Source of the DNA: Proteiniphilum sp. UBA5267
Lineage (GTDB): Bacteria > Bacteroidota > Bacteroidia > Bacteroidales > Dysgonomonadaceae
Direction: 5' to 3'
NCBI GenBank assembly: GCA_002411515.1
Contig: DHTF01000116.1
Coordinates: 45,453 to 57,056 of the forward strand
DNA length: 11,604 nucleotides
The notes under the pieces were generated by a model. It did not search any database and was not told where the DNA came from. It saw nothing but the letters and a program-made list of their open reading frames with translations. Positions 1 through 8,900 of this stretch are shown piece by piece; the first letter of the stretch is position 1, and every line of letters starts with the position of its first letter. Position numbers and translations under genes: made by a program.

Positions 1-20
1 TTCGAGTCCCTTCAGCCGCA
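1..20 (+). tRNA. tRNA 3' end, cut by the window edge (identity unknown)
   Basis: The first 20 bases fit the last part of a tRNA. Positions 1-7 (TTCGAGT) match the T-loop with T54, T55, C56, a purine and A58. Positions 8-12 (CCCTT) would be the 3' strand of the T-stem, 13-19 (CAGCCGC) the 3' strand of the acceptor stem, and A20 the discriminator base. CCA is not encoded, since CAA follows. A strong terminator begins a few bases later, as expected after a tRNA gene. The anticodon lies outside the window, so the amino acid cannot be named. The 5' halves of the stems would have to read AAGGG (T-stem) and GCGGCTG (acceptor); this was not visible. Confidence 0.6.
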
Positions 21-21
21 C

Positions 22-59
22 AAAAACTCCTTTTAGAGAAATCTGAAGGGAGCTTTTTT
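22..59 (+). terminator. Rho-independent terminator, probably bidirectional
   Basis: Arms 27-37 and 42-52 pair over 11 bp with two G-U pairs, closed by a GAAA tetraloop (38-41) and followed by six T residues (54-59). This is a textbook terminator for the plus-strand tRNA transcript. Five A residues (22-26) lie on the other side, so the minus-strand version also ends in a T-run. It could therefore stop the converging minus-strand operon, whose last stop codon is about 170 nt away. Confidence 0.88.
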
Positions 60-119
60 CAATAATGCACACAGCATACTTTAGACCACTCTTCTTTGAG
101 CGATGATCCTGTTGCAGGG

Positions 120-213
120 TTCTTCCTTCACCAGCAGGGATGGTTTATGGTGTGGCTGAGTTCCAGCACCTCCGAGCGAGATTACTTTACCGAGGCTGGT
201 GAATGAGGAAGAA
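120..213. repeat. Imperfect long-range inverted repeat downstream of the GDPD gene
   Basis: Bases 120-135 and 195-213 are inverted copies: TTCTTCC with GGAAGAA and TTCACCAGC with GCTGGTGAA. They give 16 paired bases interrupted only by a 3-nt bulge (204-206), around a 59-nt loop. The right arm overlaps the left arm of a second, shorter hairpin (202-210 with 219-227), so the two folds exclude each other. No T-run follows on the minus strand. The rest of 60-222 holds no ORF or RNA gene that I can recognise. Confidence 0.45.
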
Positions 214-227
214 GGCTTTTCCTCATT
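202..227 (-). other. Hairpin overlapping the GDPD stop codon
   Basis: AATGAGGAA (202-210) and TTCCTCATT (219-227) form a perfect 9-bp stem with an 8-nt loop, and the right arm contains the TGA stop (223-225) of the minus-strand GDPD gene. It would form at the 3' end of that message and could protect it from exonucleases. No T-run follows on the minus strand, so I do not call it a terminator. Confidence 0.4.
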
Positions 228-1548
228 TCTTGTAGGTAGATAATAGCTGTTTCAGCTCCAAAGGATTGTCGGTAGTGATGAAATCTACTCCCATGGTGAT
301 GAAGTATTCATAATCGGTTGTCGTATTCACCGTCCATACATTCGCTGTGAGCCCCAAGGTTTTGGCAGCTTGCACCCAACCACTATTCGCCTTCAACACA
401 CTCGATGAATAGTCGAGTCCCCAATAGCCTTGCGCCTTCAACACATCGGGAGCTAAGTTACCGTTGAGGTAAGCGACCCGATTTTGGGGATTGTTCGCGA
501 TAAGCCCCGAGCATATATTCTGGCTAAAAGAGATGAAATCCACCTGATGGGCTGCAGCTTTCAGATTGACTAGCTCCAACACGGCTGCCACTGCTCGGTC
601 TTCATTGGCCTTAGTGGTGTGAGGCTTGATTTCGATAATCAGTTTGGTTTTTTCCTGCGTCTTCACCCGATTGATAAAGGCTTGTAGTGTGGGAATCGAT
701 TCCCCGTTCGTGAGCCGCACATCTTTCAAGTCGGCATAATTTGAGTTCTCAATATTTATCCCACTGATTGTGGCATCATGGTTCACCACCAACTCCCCAT
801 CTTTGGTAATCCAGACATCCAGTTCAGAGCCGTATATCTCCAAGTCGAGAGCACGCTGCAATGCTGCCAATGAATTTTGTGGGTAATCAGGAGTACGCCA
901 GTAACCCCTGTGGGCGATCACTTTTGTAAAACCCTTTTGCATCACTTGCACCGAGACTGGGAGTACTCCGGCTGATGGATTCACTGGGGTGAAGGTCACC
1001 ACCCCCTCGCGGTACAGCAGCTCATCGGGCAATGTGGACAGAGTGAAAGTGAAGAGCTGCGTTCCCTCCTGCCAGCTGTAATCGCCCTTCAACTGGATCC
1101 ACTCAGGGAACTCCATCGTAAAGCGGATATTAGAGGTGACTGACAGACTGAATTGCATATCTCCGTACATCAACGTAACTTTACTCTTGTCGGCGATCAG
1201 CTGAGGCTGCCTGCCTGCCTGGTTAACCGTGATCTGCTTTTGCTCGGTGCCGTTGCTAACGGTGATCTCTGCTGTTCGGCTTTCGAAGGACTCGTTGGCT
1301 GTGATGGTAATCTTTAGGTTGTCGAATGAAACGTTCGACAGCGTAGGAAGACACCATTCAGGCTGGTTTGACGTTACCTGAAGACCGTCGCTCGATTTCA
1401 CCGTGTAAAACCTCTTGCTGGCTTCTGCCTCCACCTGGAGGGTCAGCCCGCTGGGTTGGATAACAAGAAAGCGATCAGTCTTTACCTTTTCCTCGCCACA
1501 AGACAGAAGCAGGAAGATGAGAAGAGAAAATGCTACGTAATATTTCAT
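223..1548 (-). CDS. BACON-domain glycerophosphodiester phosphodiesterase lipoprotein
   Basis: A 441-residue surface lipoprotein predicted to hydrolyse a glycerophosphodiester to glycerol phosphate and an alcohol. I start it at the ATG complementary to 1546-1548, which gives a compact lipoprotein signal peptide with lipobox LLLSC (Cys17) followed by Gly-Glu-Glu, a Bacteroidota surface-export signal. An upstream ATG at 1644 gives a 473-residue frame, but its extra 32 residues run through a terminator hairpin. Residues about 21-112 are a BACON domain and 113-207 a second beta-sandwich of the same kind. Residues 208-441 are the GDPD domain: HRG (His213), ExD (Glu242, Asp244), NHD (His257) and IEIK (Glu306, Lys308), so the metal ligands and catalytic histidines are intact. 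The usual PENT motif reads PQNS. It is last in the locus, separated from its neighbour by a terminator, so it may be expressed at a different level or from its own promoter; I see no convincing promoter. Confidence 0.9.
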   Translation of the reverse strand: MKYYVAFSLLIFLLLSCGEEKVKTDRFLVIQPSGLTLQVEAEASKRFYTVKSSDGLQVTSNQPEWCLPTLSNVSFDNLKITITANESFESRTAEITVSNGTEQKQITVNQAGRQPQLIADKSKVTLMYGDMQFSLSVTSNIRFTMEFPEWIQLKGDYSWQEGTQLFTFTLSTLPDELLYREGVVTFTPVNPSAGVLPVSVQVMQKGFTKVIAHRGYWRTPDYPQNSLAALQRALDLEIYGSELDVWITKDGELVVNHDATISGINIENSNYADLKDVRLTNGESIPTLQAFINRVKTQEKTKLIIEIKPHTTKANEDRAVAAVLELVNLKAAAHQVDFISFSQNICSGLIANNPQNRVAYLNGNLAPDVLKAQGYWGLDYSSSVLKANSGWVQAAKTLGLTANVWTVNTTTDYEYFITMGVDFITTDNPLELKQLLSTYKK

Positions 1549-1594
1549 TGAATTATATGGATTGAAGATGAGTTGAACGTGGAATAAATGGAAA

Positions 1595-1635
1595 AGAAAA
1601 AACGGCATGATCCGTAACGCCATGCCGTTTTTTCT
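1595..1635. terminator. Bidirectional terminator hairpin inside the operon
   Basis: Arms 1595-1609 and 1621-1635 pair perfectly over 15 bp around an 11-nt loop. The GC core is CGGCATG/CATGCCG and the outer part is a run of A paired with a run of T, so both strands end in a T-rich tail. It lies between the LamG-protein stop codon (1641-1643) and the preferred GDPD start (1548). In the operon direction it should end most transcripts after the LamG gene and limit readthrough into the GDPD gene. Confidence 0.85.
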
Positions 1636-1640
1636 CTGCA

Positions 1641-2906
1641 TCATTCGATCCCTTCTAATTCTTTCACGTTGTCAAGGGTCAAGGCTCCATTCCAGATACT
1701 GATCTCGGCAATGTCGAACTCGTTGTCATCCTTTTTGGTCCATGGTCCCCCACACAAGATGACACCAGCTGTGCTCATCCGGAAACGGGCATCTGAGGTG
1801 GTGCTGCTGTTGAACAGTTGTCCGTCGATGAAGAATTTCACATCACCCGGCTTAAATGAAAGGTACAACCGGTGCCACTTGCCCGCCTCGATCAATCCTC
1901 CGCCCGCATAACCTGTTGCACCCACACCAATCGTGGGAGGGATAGCACTGCGGATGAATATTTCGGCATCCAATGTGTTGGCGAGTTCTGTCTGGAATAG
2001 GGAGTAGAATCTTCCTACTGCGGGGATTTTGAACTCGAAGAAGAGTGTATACTCCGCCACGTAATTTTGCCCCTCTCTCGGAATCATGCCATGGTCTGCC
2101 AGAAAATGACAATTGACGGGAATGCGTACGGCCTTGTTGCTCTCCGAGGGACCCTCCACTGATAGAAACTGTGCGTTGGGATTGTAATTGATGTTGCGAA
2201 CCATCTCCAACGCTTTGCCTACAGTTGCTTGTGTTAAGTTTGTTGGATCATCGAAAAGCCAGGATGCCACTTTCTTAATTCGTTCTCGCTGGACAACCGG
2301 CACAACCACCTTGACTTCGGTATTCTCACCCGTGGATTGAACGACGATGTTACCCAACCGTTCACCCGGAGCGATGGGAAGAAACTCGAACAGGTAGGTG
2401 CCATCGGGTTGTTTTTCCTTCTGGGTAATCCAAGCCGGCAGCTCTAACTCATATTCAACGTTGCCGCTCACTTTCAGGGTGAAGTTTAAGTTGTCATTGG
2501 TCAATAAGACATACGGCTTGTCTGCGGTGAGGGTGGGGACCCAGCCCTGGGTCACGTTGATAACGATGTTATCGAAACCGGTCGAAGAGACGGTTATCTG
2601 AGCAGTACGGTTACTCACCTCTTCATTGTCGTCGACACTTATCTTCAGGTTGTCCACCTTGTCTTCCACAATCTCCACACGGCACCATTCGGGAGCGGAT
2701 GAGGTAGCGGTAAACTCGCGATTGGTACTCACCGTCACGTATAGTGCGTAAGATTCTCCCGTGAAAACCTGTTCCAGCTCACTCCCTGACACCCCGAAAT
2801 AGGGTGCCTCATCTTCCACCAGATTATCTTCGCCACAGGAGAGCATGAGTCCCAGTAGCCATGAGAGAAGTAATATTCTTGTAAAACTATTCATAATGTT
2901 GTTCAT
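1641..2906 (-). CDS. BACON-BACON-LamG-like surface lipoprotein
   Basis: A predicted outer-surface lipoprotein of 421 residues, probably a ligand-binding partner of the SusC/SusD pair. I start at the ATG complementary to 2904-2906. A GTG at 2933 overlaps the previous stop (TGA) but would add nine polar residues before the signal peptide, and an ATG at 2894 is also possible. The lipobox is LMLSC (Cys24), followed by Gly-Glu-Asp, which favours surface export. Residues about 34-121 are a BACON domain (conserved PEWC and NRTAQITV strands), 122-208 a second beta-sandwich like it, and 213-421 a concanavalin/LamG-like jelly roll with the pattern GKWHRLYLSFKPGDVKFFIDG. No catalytic residues are evident. 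The first two domains clearly resemble those of the downstream GDPD protein. A strong terminator follows the stop codon directly. Confidence 0.85.
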   Translation of the reverse strand: MNNIMNSFTRILLLSWLLGLMLSCGEDNLVEDEAPYFGVSGSELEQVFTGESYALYVTVSTNREFTATSSAPEWCRVEIVEDKVDNLKISVDDNEEVSNRTAQITVSSTGFDNIVINVTQGWVPTLTADKPYVLLTNDNLNFTLKVSGNVEYELELPAWITQKEKQPDGTYLFEFLPIAPGERLGNIVVQSTGENTEVKVVVPVVQRERIKKVASWLFDDPTNLTQATVGKALEMVRNINYNPNAQFLSVEGPSESNKAVRIPVNCHFLADHGMIPREGQNYVAEYTLFFEFKIPAVGRFYSLFQTELANTLDAEIFIRSAIPPTIGVGATGYAGGGLIEAGKWHRLYLSFKPGDVKFFIDGQLFNSSTTSDARFRMSTAGVILCGGPWTKKDDNEFDIAEISIWNGALTLDNVKELEGIE

Positions 2907-2929
2907 AGAGTCAATCGGTTTGTTGTCTT

Positions 2930-3862
2930 TCACATTTCGTCTTCTTCAATAAGCGGAGCATCGATGTTTCTGATGATCGCATGTACGGTGTGACGGTTGG
3001 CTGCAGCATCAACGAACTGATAATGTAGCTCGAAGCGCTGTGCCACGGGATCGTAGCTACTACCTCCAAGGTCGGTCACGTCGGCCAACCCCCACGGGGA
3101 GATGGTCACGCTGTTGTCACTCGCGACGGTCAGCACCATGAAGTTGGTCAGTAGTTGGCTGATGTCGTCTGATAGGTTGTGAATGGGCATCCTCACCTGG
3201 TTGATTGACATCGCTTTGAGCGATGGCTGGATTCCCAGGATCGCCGTGGGCGAGGTCTTGGAACTTCCATTGTAGTCGCCAGCGTACTGGTTTACCATCT
3301 CTACTTGATAGACTATTGATTTCAACTTGGGATTGATGTCATAGTCTGCGTTGTTGGAAACCAAAGTCAGCGGCAGCACATAGGGGATGAAAGGATCCAG
3401 CCCGGAGGAGGGGAAGTCGAACGGAATTTTCAATACGCCGTACTGCTCTCCAGCCTTGATGGTTGCATAAAGTTCCTCATCGAGTTGATCAGTTGTATTT
3501 GGGAACATCACCCTTTTCACATAATTGGGGTCAGCCAGTGTCTGGATTTCGTTCAGCGAGTCGAGCGCGCGGCGATTTACCTTTAGGCGCACCGTCAGGT
3601 CCTTGGTGATGGGTTTCGTGGAGGCGCAGTATACCGAGATGGAGATAGAATCGTTCATGGTTTCGAACGAATGTTTCTCCACGTGCAACAGGTTGTTGCT
3701 ATTGACAATGTAGACTGTCTTTTTGTATTGCTCCCCGAAGTCTACCTCGTCAGAGCAGGATGCCAACATTCCCATCAGGAACAAGACGATGAGAGATCCC
3801 GGCCACGTTGCAATTATCCTATTTGTCTTCATACGATTCGTTTTAGTAGTCATCTTTCTCAT
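2930..3862 (-). CDS. DUF1735/DUF4361-family surface lipoprotein
   Basis: A 310-residue lipoprotein of the kind often found just after susD in Bacteroidota uptake loci. Such proteins are thought to bind ligand at the cell surface; a specific ligand cannot be read from the sequence. The first ATG (3860-3862) lies 2 nt after the SusD stop, suggesting translational coupling. ATGs at codons 4 and 11 are alternatives, and codon 11 (3832) would give the most typical signal peptide. The lipobox is MLASC (Cys36 from the first ATG), followed by Ser-Asp-Glu. Residues about 45-180 match a DUF1735-like beta-sandwich (YIVNSNN start; FPSSGLDPFIPYVLPLTLVSNN core). Residues about 190-310 match the DUF4361-like C-terminal part (NQYAGDYNGSSKTS onward). 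Family assignment rests on recognised sequence patterns, not on a search. Confidence 0.85.
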   Translation of the reverse strand: MRKMTTKTNRMKTNRIIATWPGSLIVLFLMGMLASCSDEVDFGEQYKKTVYIVNSNNLLHVEKHSFETMNDSISISVYCASTKPITKDLTVRLKVNRRALDSLNEIQTLADPNYVKRVMFPNTTDQLDEELYATIKAGEQYGVLKIPFDFPSSGLDPFIPYVLPLTLVSNNADYDINPKLKSIVYQVEMVNQYAGDYNGSSKTSPTAILGIQPSLKAMSINQVRMPIHNLSDDISQLLTNFMVLTVASDNSVTISPWGLADVTDLGGSSYDPVAQRFELHYQFVDAAANRHTVHAIIRNIDAPLIEEDEM

Positions 3863-3864
3863 AG

Positions 3865-5907
3865 TTAATTGTATCCGATCATTTGCATGAGATTGTAGTT
3901 CTTGTCAATTTCACTTTTCGGTATGGGCCAGAATGTCTGACGGGGGGTGAACACCTTGTAGAGATAAGGTCTTTCCACCGCCTTGATCACGTTGTAGAAG
4001 CGTTCAGGATCCTGTGTTCTGATGCTTACATCAAGTCCCATCACCGGCTCGTTCTCGTGGATGATCGCCGTCTTATTGCGACGGGTGTCGAAATAGCGCC
4101 TTCCTTCCCACATCATCTCCAACAGGCGTTCACGGGCAATGAGTTCCCTCATGCGCTGCTGGTTGGACACGTCAGTATCGGTGATGCCAGGCAATCCCGC
4201 GCGATAGCGAATCAGGTTAAAACAACGTTTCATCTCAGCCTGGTCACGCGAGACGGTAATCCCATCCACCGTGTAGTTCTTGTCGAGTTCATTCATCGCC
4301 TCCACATAGTTGAGATAAACTTCTGCCATCCGATAGAGAATGCCATATTTCGCTTTCCTTCTGCCGTTTGGCAGCCAGGAATCCTCGTAGTGGTTGAACT
4401 TGCGACAGAGGTAGCCGGTCATGGCATACTCTTCGCCTTGAGCTGAAGGGCGCTGCGCTGCTGCCTCTTTGCCACTTATGCTGTTCGCAAAGAAACGGGC
4501 CACCTTGCCGTCGGCTCCTACCTTGTCGGGAGGTGTGGAAACGGATGGATAGAAGGAATTATTAAACGCGACAGTAGCATAGAAACGAATCTCCCTGTTG
4601 GCGTACCATTTTCTGGTACCGGAGAGCAGTGTGAAGCCATTGGTCATCCGCTCGCCAGAGAAGGTGGAGTCACGATTCGTATATCCTGTCTGCTCGTAAG
4701 GAAACTCCTCGCTGGAATTGGTGATGTCACGACCATCGGCCATGTAATACTGGTCCACGATCCTTTGCGGGAAATAAAAACCGCTCCATCCGTCAATCAT
4801 CCCGGGATCCATGTAACGTCCGTATTCGGCGGCATCAGAACCTTGCTTGGTGAAGAGCAACTCTTTATTCGAAGAGGCTTGCACACACTCTCCGTTGAAC
4901 ATGTCGAGATAGGAGTGGTAGTGATCGATGCCACCCACGCCATTGGGGAAATTTTGTTTCTCACTCTCGGGTACCGGTACATCGGGTGTATTCTCCATGG
5001 CCGGTACTGTGTAGAGGTCGTTTGGTTTTAATTCCACCAACTCCTTAGCCGCTGCAGCTGCCTTAGCCCATTTCTCCATGCTCTTTACAGGGTTCAACAG
5101 AGGAACACCCGCCATATTTTTGAAGCTGGCAAACTCGCCATTCTGTCCGTTAAAGAGAGGACTGGCGGTGTAGAGCGTCAAGCGTGAGAGTACGGCTCTT
5201 GCAGCATTCTTTGTCGCTTTTCCCACGTCAGACTTGTCCATTACGAACTCGGGGAGCAAGTCGATGGATGTGCGGAGCAACCCTTCCACATACTCACTAC
5301 ACTCATCCCAAGTGTTGCGTTCCACCATCAACTCGTTGATTGGCGTGTCGAAGTCGACCGGGTAATCGGGTACAATCGGGATGGGACCATAGGCAAGCAT
5401 CAACTCGAAGTAGCAAAGTGCTTTGATGAAAGTAGCCTCACCTTTCCATTCCGATATCTGAACGGGTCCCACCTCCTTACACTCGTCTATTCGCATCAGA
5501 AAGGTGTTGGCCCTGCGTATTCCCTCGTAGAAACGGTTGAATCGATCGTTGAACCCGTAGTAGTTCTCTGCGGTAAGTTCATTGTTCGACCAGACTGCGT
5601 AGGAATGGTAGTTCATACGCTTGTAGCCCGACACTGCTTCGTCGGAGATCGGTGTCCAGGGCATGGTGATGTTATTTCTGGAAGGGTTACCGCGGAACGA
5701 GCCGTTGTCAACCACGTAGCCATAAACATTGTAGAGGTAGCGCTGAGCGTAATCCTGTTTTGCAAAAACAGAGTCCAGCGTGAATAGATCAGTAATATAT
5801 GGGTCGATATCGAGGAAGGTGCAGGAGGTATGAAATATCGATCCCAAGGTCAGGATGATGCTCGCGAACAATATCGTGATTCGATTCAGGATTTTCTTTT
5901 GTATCAT
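3865..5907 (-). CDS. SusD/RagB-family nutrient-binding outer-membrane lipoprotein
   Basis: The surface lipoprotein partner of the SusC-like transporter. In this family SusD forms a lid over the SusC barrel and delivers substrate into it. The protein has 680 residues, longer than typical SusD (about 500-600). It starts with a basic, hydrophobic signal peptide and lipobox FHTSC (Cys29), followed by TFLDIDP, the usual SusD mature N-terminus. Residues about 45-240 fit the SusD-like N-terminal alpha-helical (TPR-like) region, including the RFYEGIRRANTFLMRID and ALCYFELMLAYGPIPIVPDYP helices. The C-terminal region (about 330-680) shows RRKAKYGILYRMAEVYLNYVEAMNE, ERLLEMMWEGRRYFDTRR and the FTPRQTFWPIPKSEI finish, all typical of RagB/SusD. 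It lies 24 nt downstream of susC and 2 nt upstream of the next lipoprotein gene. The substrate cannot be deduced from the sequence. Confidence 0.96.
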   Translation of the reverse strand: MIQKKILNRITILFASIILTLGSIFHTSCTFLDIDPYITDLFTLDSVFAKQDYAQRYLYNVYGYVVDNGSFRGNPSRNNITMPWTPISDEAVSGYKRMNYHSYAVWSNNELTAENYYGFNDRFNRFYEGIRRANTFLMRIDECKEVGPVQISEWKGEATFIKALCYFELMLAYGPIPIVPDYPVDFDTPINELMVERNTWDECSEYVEGLLRTSIDLLPEFVMDKSDVGKATKNAARAVLSRLTLYTASPLFNGQNGEFASFKNMAGVPLLNPVKSMEKWAKAAAAAKELVELKPNDLYTVPAMENTPDVPVPESEKQNFPNGVGGIDHYHSYLDMFNGECVQASSNKELLFTKQGSDAAEYGRYMDPGMIDGWSGFYFPQRIVDQYYMADGRDITNSSEEFPYEQTGYTNRDSTFSGERMTNGFTLLSGTRKWYANREIRFYATVAFNNSFYPSVSTPPDKVGADGKVARFFANSISGKEAAAQRPSAQGEEYAMTGYLCRKFNHYEDSWLPNGRRKAKYGILYRMAEVYLNYVEAMNELDKNYTVDGITVSRDQAEMKRCFNLIRYRAGLPGITDTDVSNQQRMRELIARERLLEMMWEGRRYFDTRRNKTAIIHENEPVMGLDVSIRTQDPERFYNVIKAVERPYLYKVFTPRQTFWPIPKSEIDKNYNLMQMIGYN

Positions 5908-5931
5908 GATTGCGATTTTTTAATCCATTCT

Positions 5932-8900
5932 TTAAAATGCCATTTGCAAAACAAGGGTGTAGGAACGAGTGAGCGGGTAGACTGCCCCATTCTCGCTGGC
6001 CTGTTCCGGATCCCAGAATTTAACCTTGTCCCAGACATGTAGGTTGTCACCGATTAGAGAGAGACGTAGGTTGCTCATCGACATTTTCTTTGTCACGCTC
6101 TTCGGGATTGTGTAGCCCAGCTCCATAGTCTTCAACCGCAGATAACTTGCATCTGCCAACCAGAAGGTTGATGGCCGGTTGTTGTTGGTATTGTTCCCGT
6201 AAGTTAACCTGGGAAAGCGGGCATTTGGGTTCTCCGTAGAAGGATCACCCGAGTAGGATGCCGGTGTCCAGCGGTTCTTCTGGTCGTTTACGATCGACAG
6301 TACATTCCCAAGCCGTTCCCCGGCGAAAGGATAGAAGCCTGTCCCGCCGAAGAAGAAGTCTGACTTGCCAGCGCCCCTGAAGAAGATGTTAAAGTCAAAG
6401 CCCTTCCACTTGGCTGATCCAGCGAAACCGTACTGGATCTTGGGTACTCGGGCATTGCCGATTGGCACAATATCATCGCTGTTGACGATGCCATCTCCAT
6501 TTACATCTTGGTACTTGATATCACCAGGCAGTACGGTGCCAAACTGAGTCGGACTATTCTTCACATCCGCTTCGTCGCGGAAGAGACCCAGGGCGATCAA
6601 CCCGCGGGTAATGCCGTATGAATTGCCTTTTTGTGCTAGATAGGGATAACGAGGGATCACTTCGTCGTAATCAATAATTTTGTCACGGGTAAAGGTGAAG
6701 TTTCCACGCGCTTCTAGTATGAAATCGCCAAGCTGCTTGGTGTAGGAAGCGGTACCGTCGGTACCCCAGCTCTTCATCCGCCCCACGTTCCCCCAGACAG
6801 TAGATCCGATACCAAGGGTTCCGGGCAGCGTATTACGTGCCATGAAGATGTTGTCGCGCTTGTCGAGGAAGGCGTCGATGGTGACGTTAAACGCATTGTC
6901 CAGAAAAGTGAGGTCGAGCCCCCAGTTGTGTTTCTTGGCGCTCTCCCACACCAGGCCGGTGGATCCCAGCTCAGAGTCGGTGACACCGTAGTAGTAGCCA
7001 GGCACATCACCAAAGTAATAACCGTTTGCGTCCATGTTGACGCGCGTAAGATAGGGGAAGCGCACTTCAGCTCCATTTCGCTCAATCTTGTCGTTTCCGA
7101 CCAACCCGAATGAGTAGCGGAATTTCAAAGTGTTGATTACCGGAAGATGCTCCTGCATGAATTTATAATTCGACACAACATACCCCAGGGCTACCGATGG
7201 GAAGAAACCAAACCGTTGACCCTTGGGGAAGTTCTCGGAGCCATTGTAGCCGAAGTTTGTCTCGATGAAGTAAATGTCGTCCAGTGAGTAGGTAAGACGA
7301 CCTGCCATTCCCTGGTTTCGTCTTGGTATGGAAGAAAGTTCGTTATAGACATCGGTGCGCTGGTAATCTTTCTGTTGATAGAGCAAGAGGGCACCTACAC
7401 GATGCCGTTCATTGATAATCTTGTCGTAGTTGATCTTTCCTTCGAGGTAGATGGTTCGTCTGCCGTAGGAAGAACTCCCATAGGTCATGGGTGAGGCCAC
7501 CACGGTCTTGGTGGTAAGGAGTTCACCGGTCTGCCAGTTGCGGTCTACCGCCATATAGAGATCAGGCATCTTGTATCGCGACTGTGTATGGCTGTTGTCA
7601 TTGTCGAAAGAGATGCTCCCGGTGGCTTTCAATCCCTCCAGCAGCGCACTGAAATCCTGCTCAAGCGTGAGCAAAGTCTCAATGGCATTGGTACGGTCCG
7701 ACCGGTAACCGGTTTCGTTAAGCAATACGGTGGGCGATGTATTATAACCAGATCCGTAGGAAGGAAACATACCGTTGGAGTACATAACCGGCACGGTCAT
7801 TGGGGTGATACTCGATACAGCGTTCCATATCTGACCGGTGTCACCCATGCCAGGACGGTTTTGATCGACCAGCTTTGCCGAGAGCAACAGGCTTACTTTG
7901 GTGCTGTTGGTTACGTCAACGTCGATGTTGCTGCGAAAAGAGTACTGGTTGCGTCGCACGTCGGAGTGATATTTATCCATTCCCTCTTGCTTGTAGATGG
8001 CATCGTTGGTGCGGTAGAACAAGCTCATGTAGTATCTGGCGAGCTTTCCTCCACCCGAGATATTGACGTTGCCCTGCATCGAGTTGGTGCTCTCCCTCAA
8101 GATCTCCTTTTGCCAGTTGACATCGGGGTATAGATCGGGATCCATCCCGTACTTGATGATGTCGAAAATCTCATCGGAATAAACTGGCAGTCCACCCCTT
8201 ACTACCCTGGCCTCGTTGGCCAGCATGGCGTAGTCATGCGCACCCAGGTAATCAGGGAGCCTGGGTAATGTTTCCACGCTGCTCTTGAAATTGGCGTTGA
8301 TGGTGATTTTTCCCTCTTCACCGCGCCGGGTGTTGATCAGGATCACTCCGTTGGCACCACGGGCACCGTAGATGGCTGTGGCTGTGGCATCTTTCAGCAC
8401 CGAGAAGCTCTCGATGTCCTCAGGTGCCAAATCGTTCAGGCCGGAAGCACCGCGATCGATGCCGTCGATCAGCACCAGTGCACTGCTGCCCCCGCCAAAA
8501 GTGCTAATTCCACGGATCCAGAACTCCGAAACGTCCGATCCAGGCTCTCCACTCGACTGTATGCCGATGAGCCCGGCGATACGCCCGGCAAGGTTATTTG
8601 TAATGGAACTGACTCCGCCCACTTTCAGGTCATCTGGCTTGACGGTGGCGATGGAGCCTATCACGCTTACCTTTCGTTGTGTGCCATATCCTACCACGCT
8701 TACTTCTTCCAGCATCTGCGCCGACTCTTCTAGCACCACGTTGATCATCTGATTGGGGTTGGAGCCAACCTTAATTTCTTGCACTGTGAATCCGATATAG
8801 GAGAAGACCAGCAATTCGCCAGCCTTGACGTTGATCTCGTATTTCCCGTCGTAATCTGTTACCACTCCCCTGCTGGGGTTTGATTTACCATATATGCTTA

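Noticed and set aside
1..20. tRNA end as an attachment site of an integrated island
   Set aside because: No integrase gene is in the window and I found no second copy of the tRNA end; the partial match at 411-420 is only about 10 nt and lies in the GDPD coding sequence.
1549..1644. N-terminal extension of the GDPD protein to the ATG at 1644
   Set aside because: The extension is encoded by a terminator hairpin and precedes a complete lipoprotein signal peptide that starts at 1548.
3883..4446. 187-residue plus-strand frame
   Set aside because: It is antisense to the SusD-like gene, without a domain or start signals.
7588..8133. 181-residue plus-strand frame inside the transporter gene
   Set aside because: It is antisense to the strongly recognised SusC-like barrel and matches no family I know.
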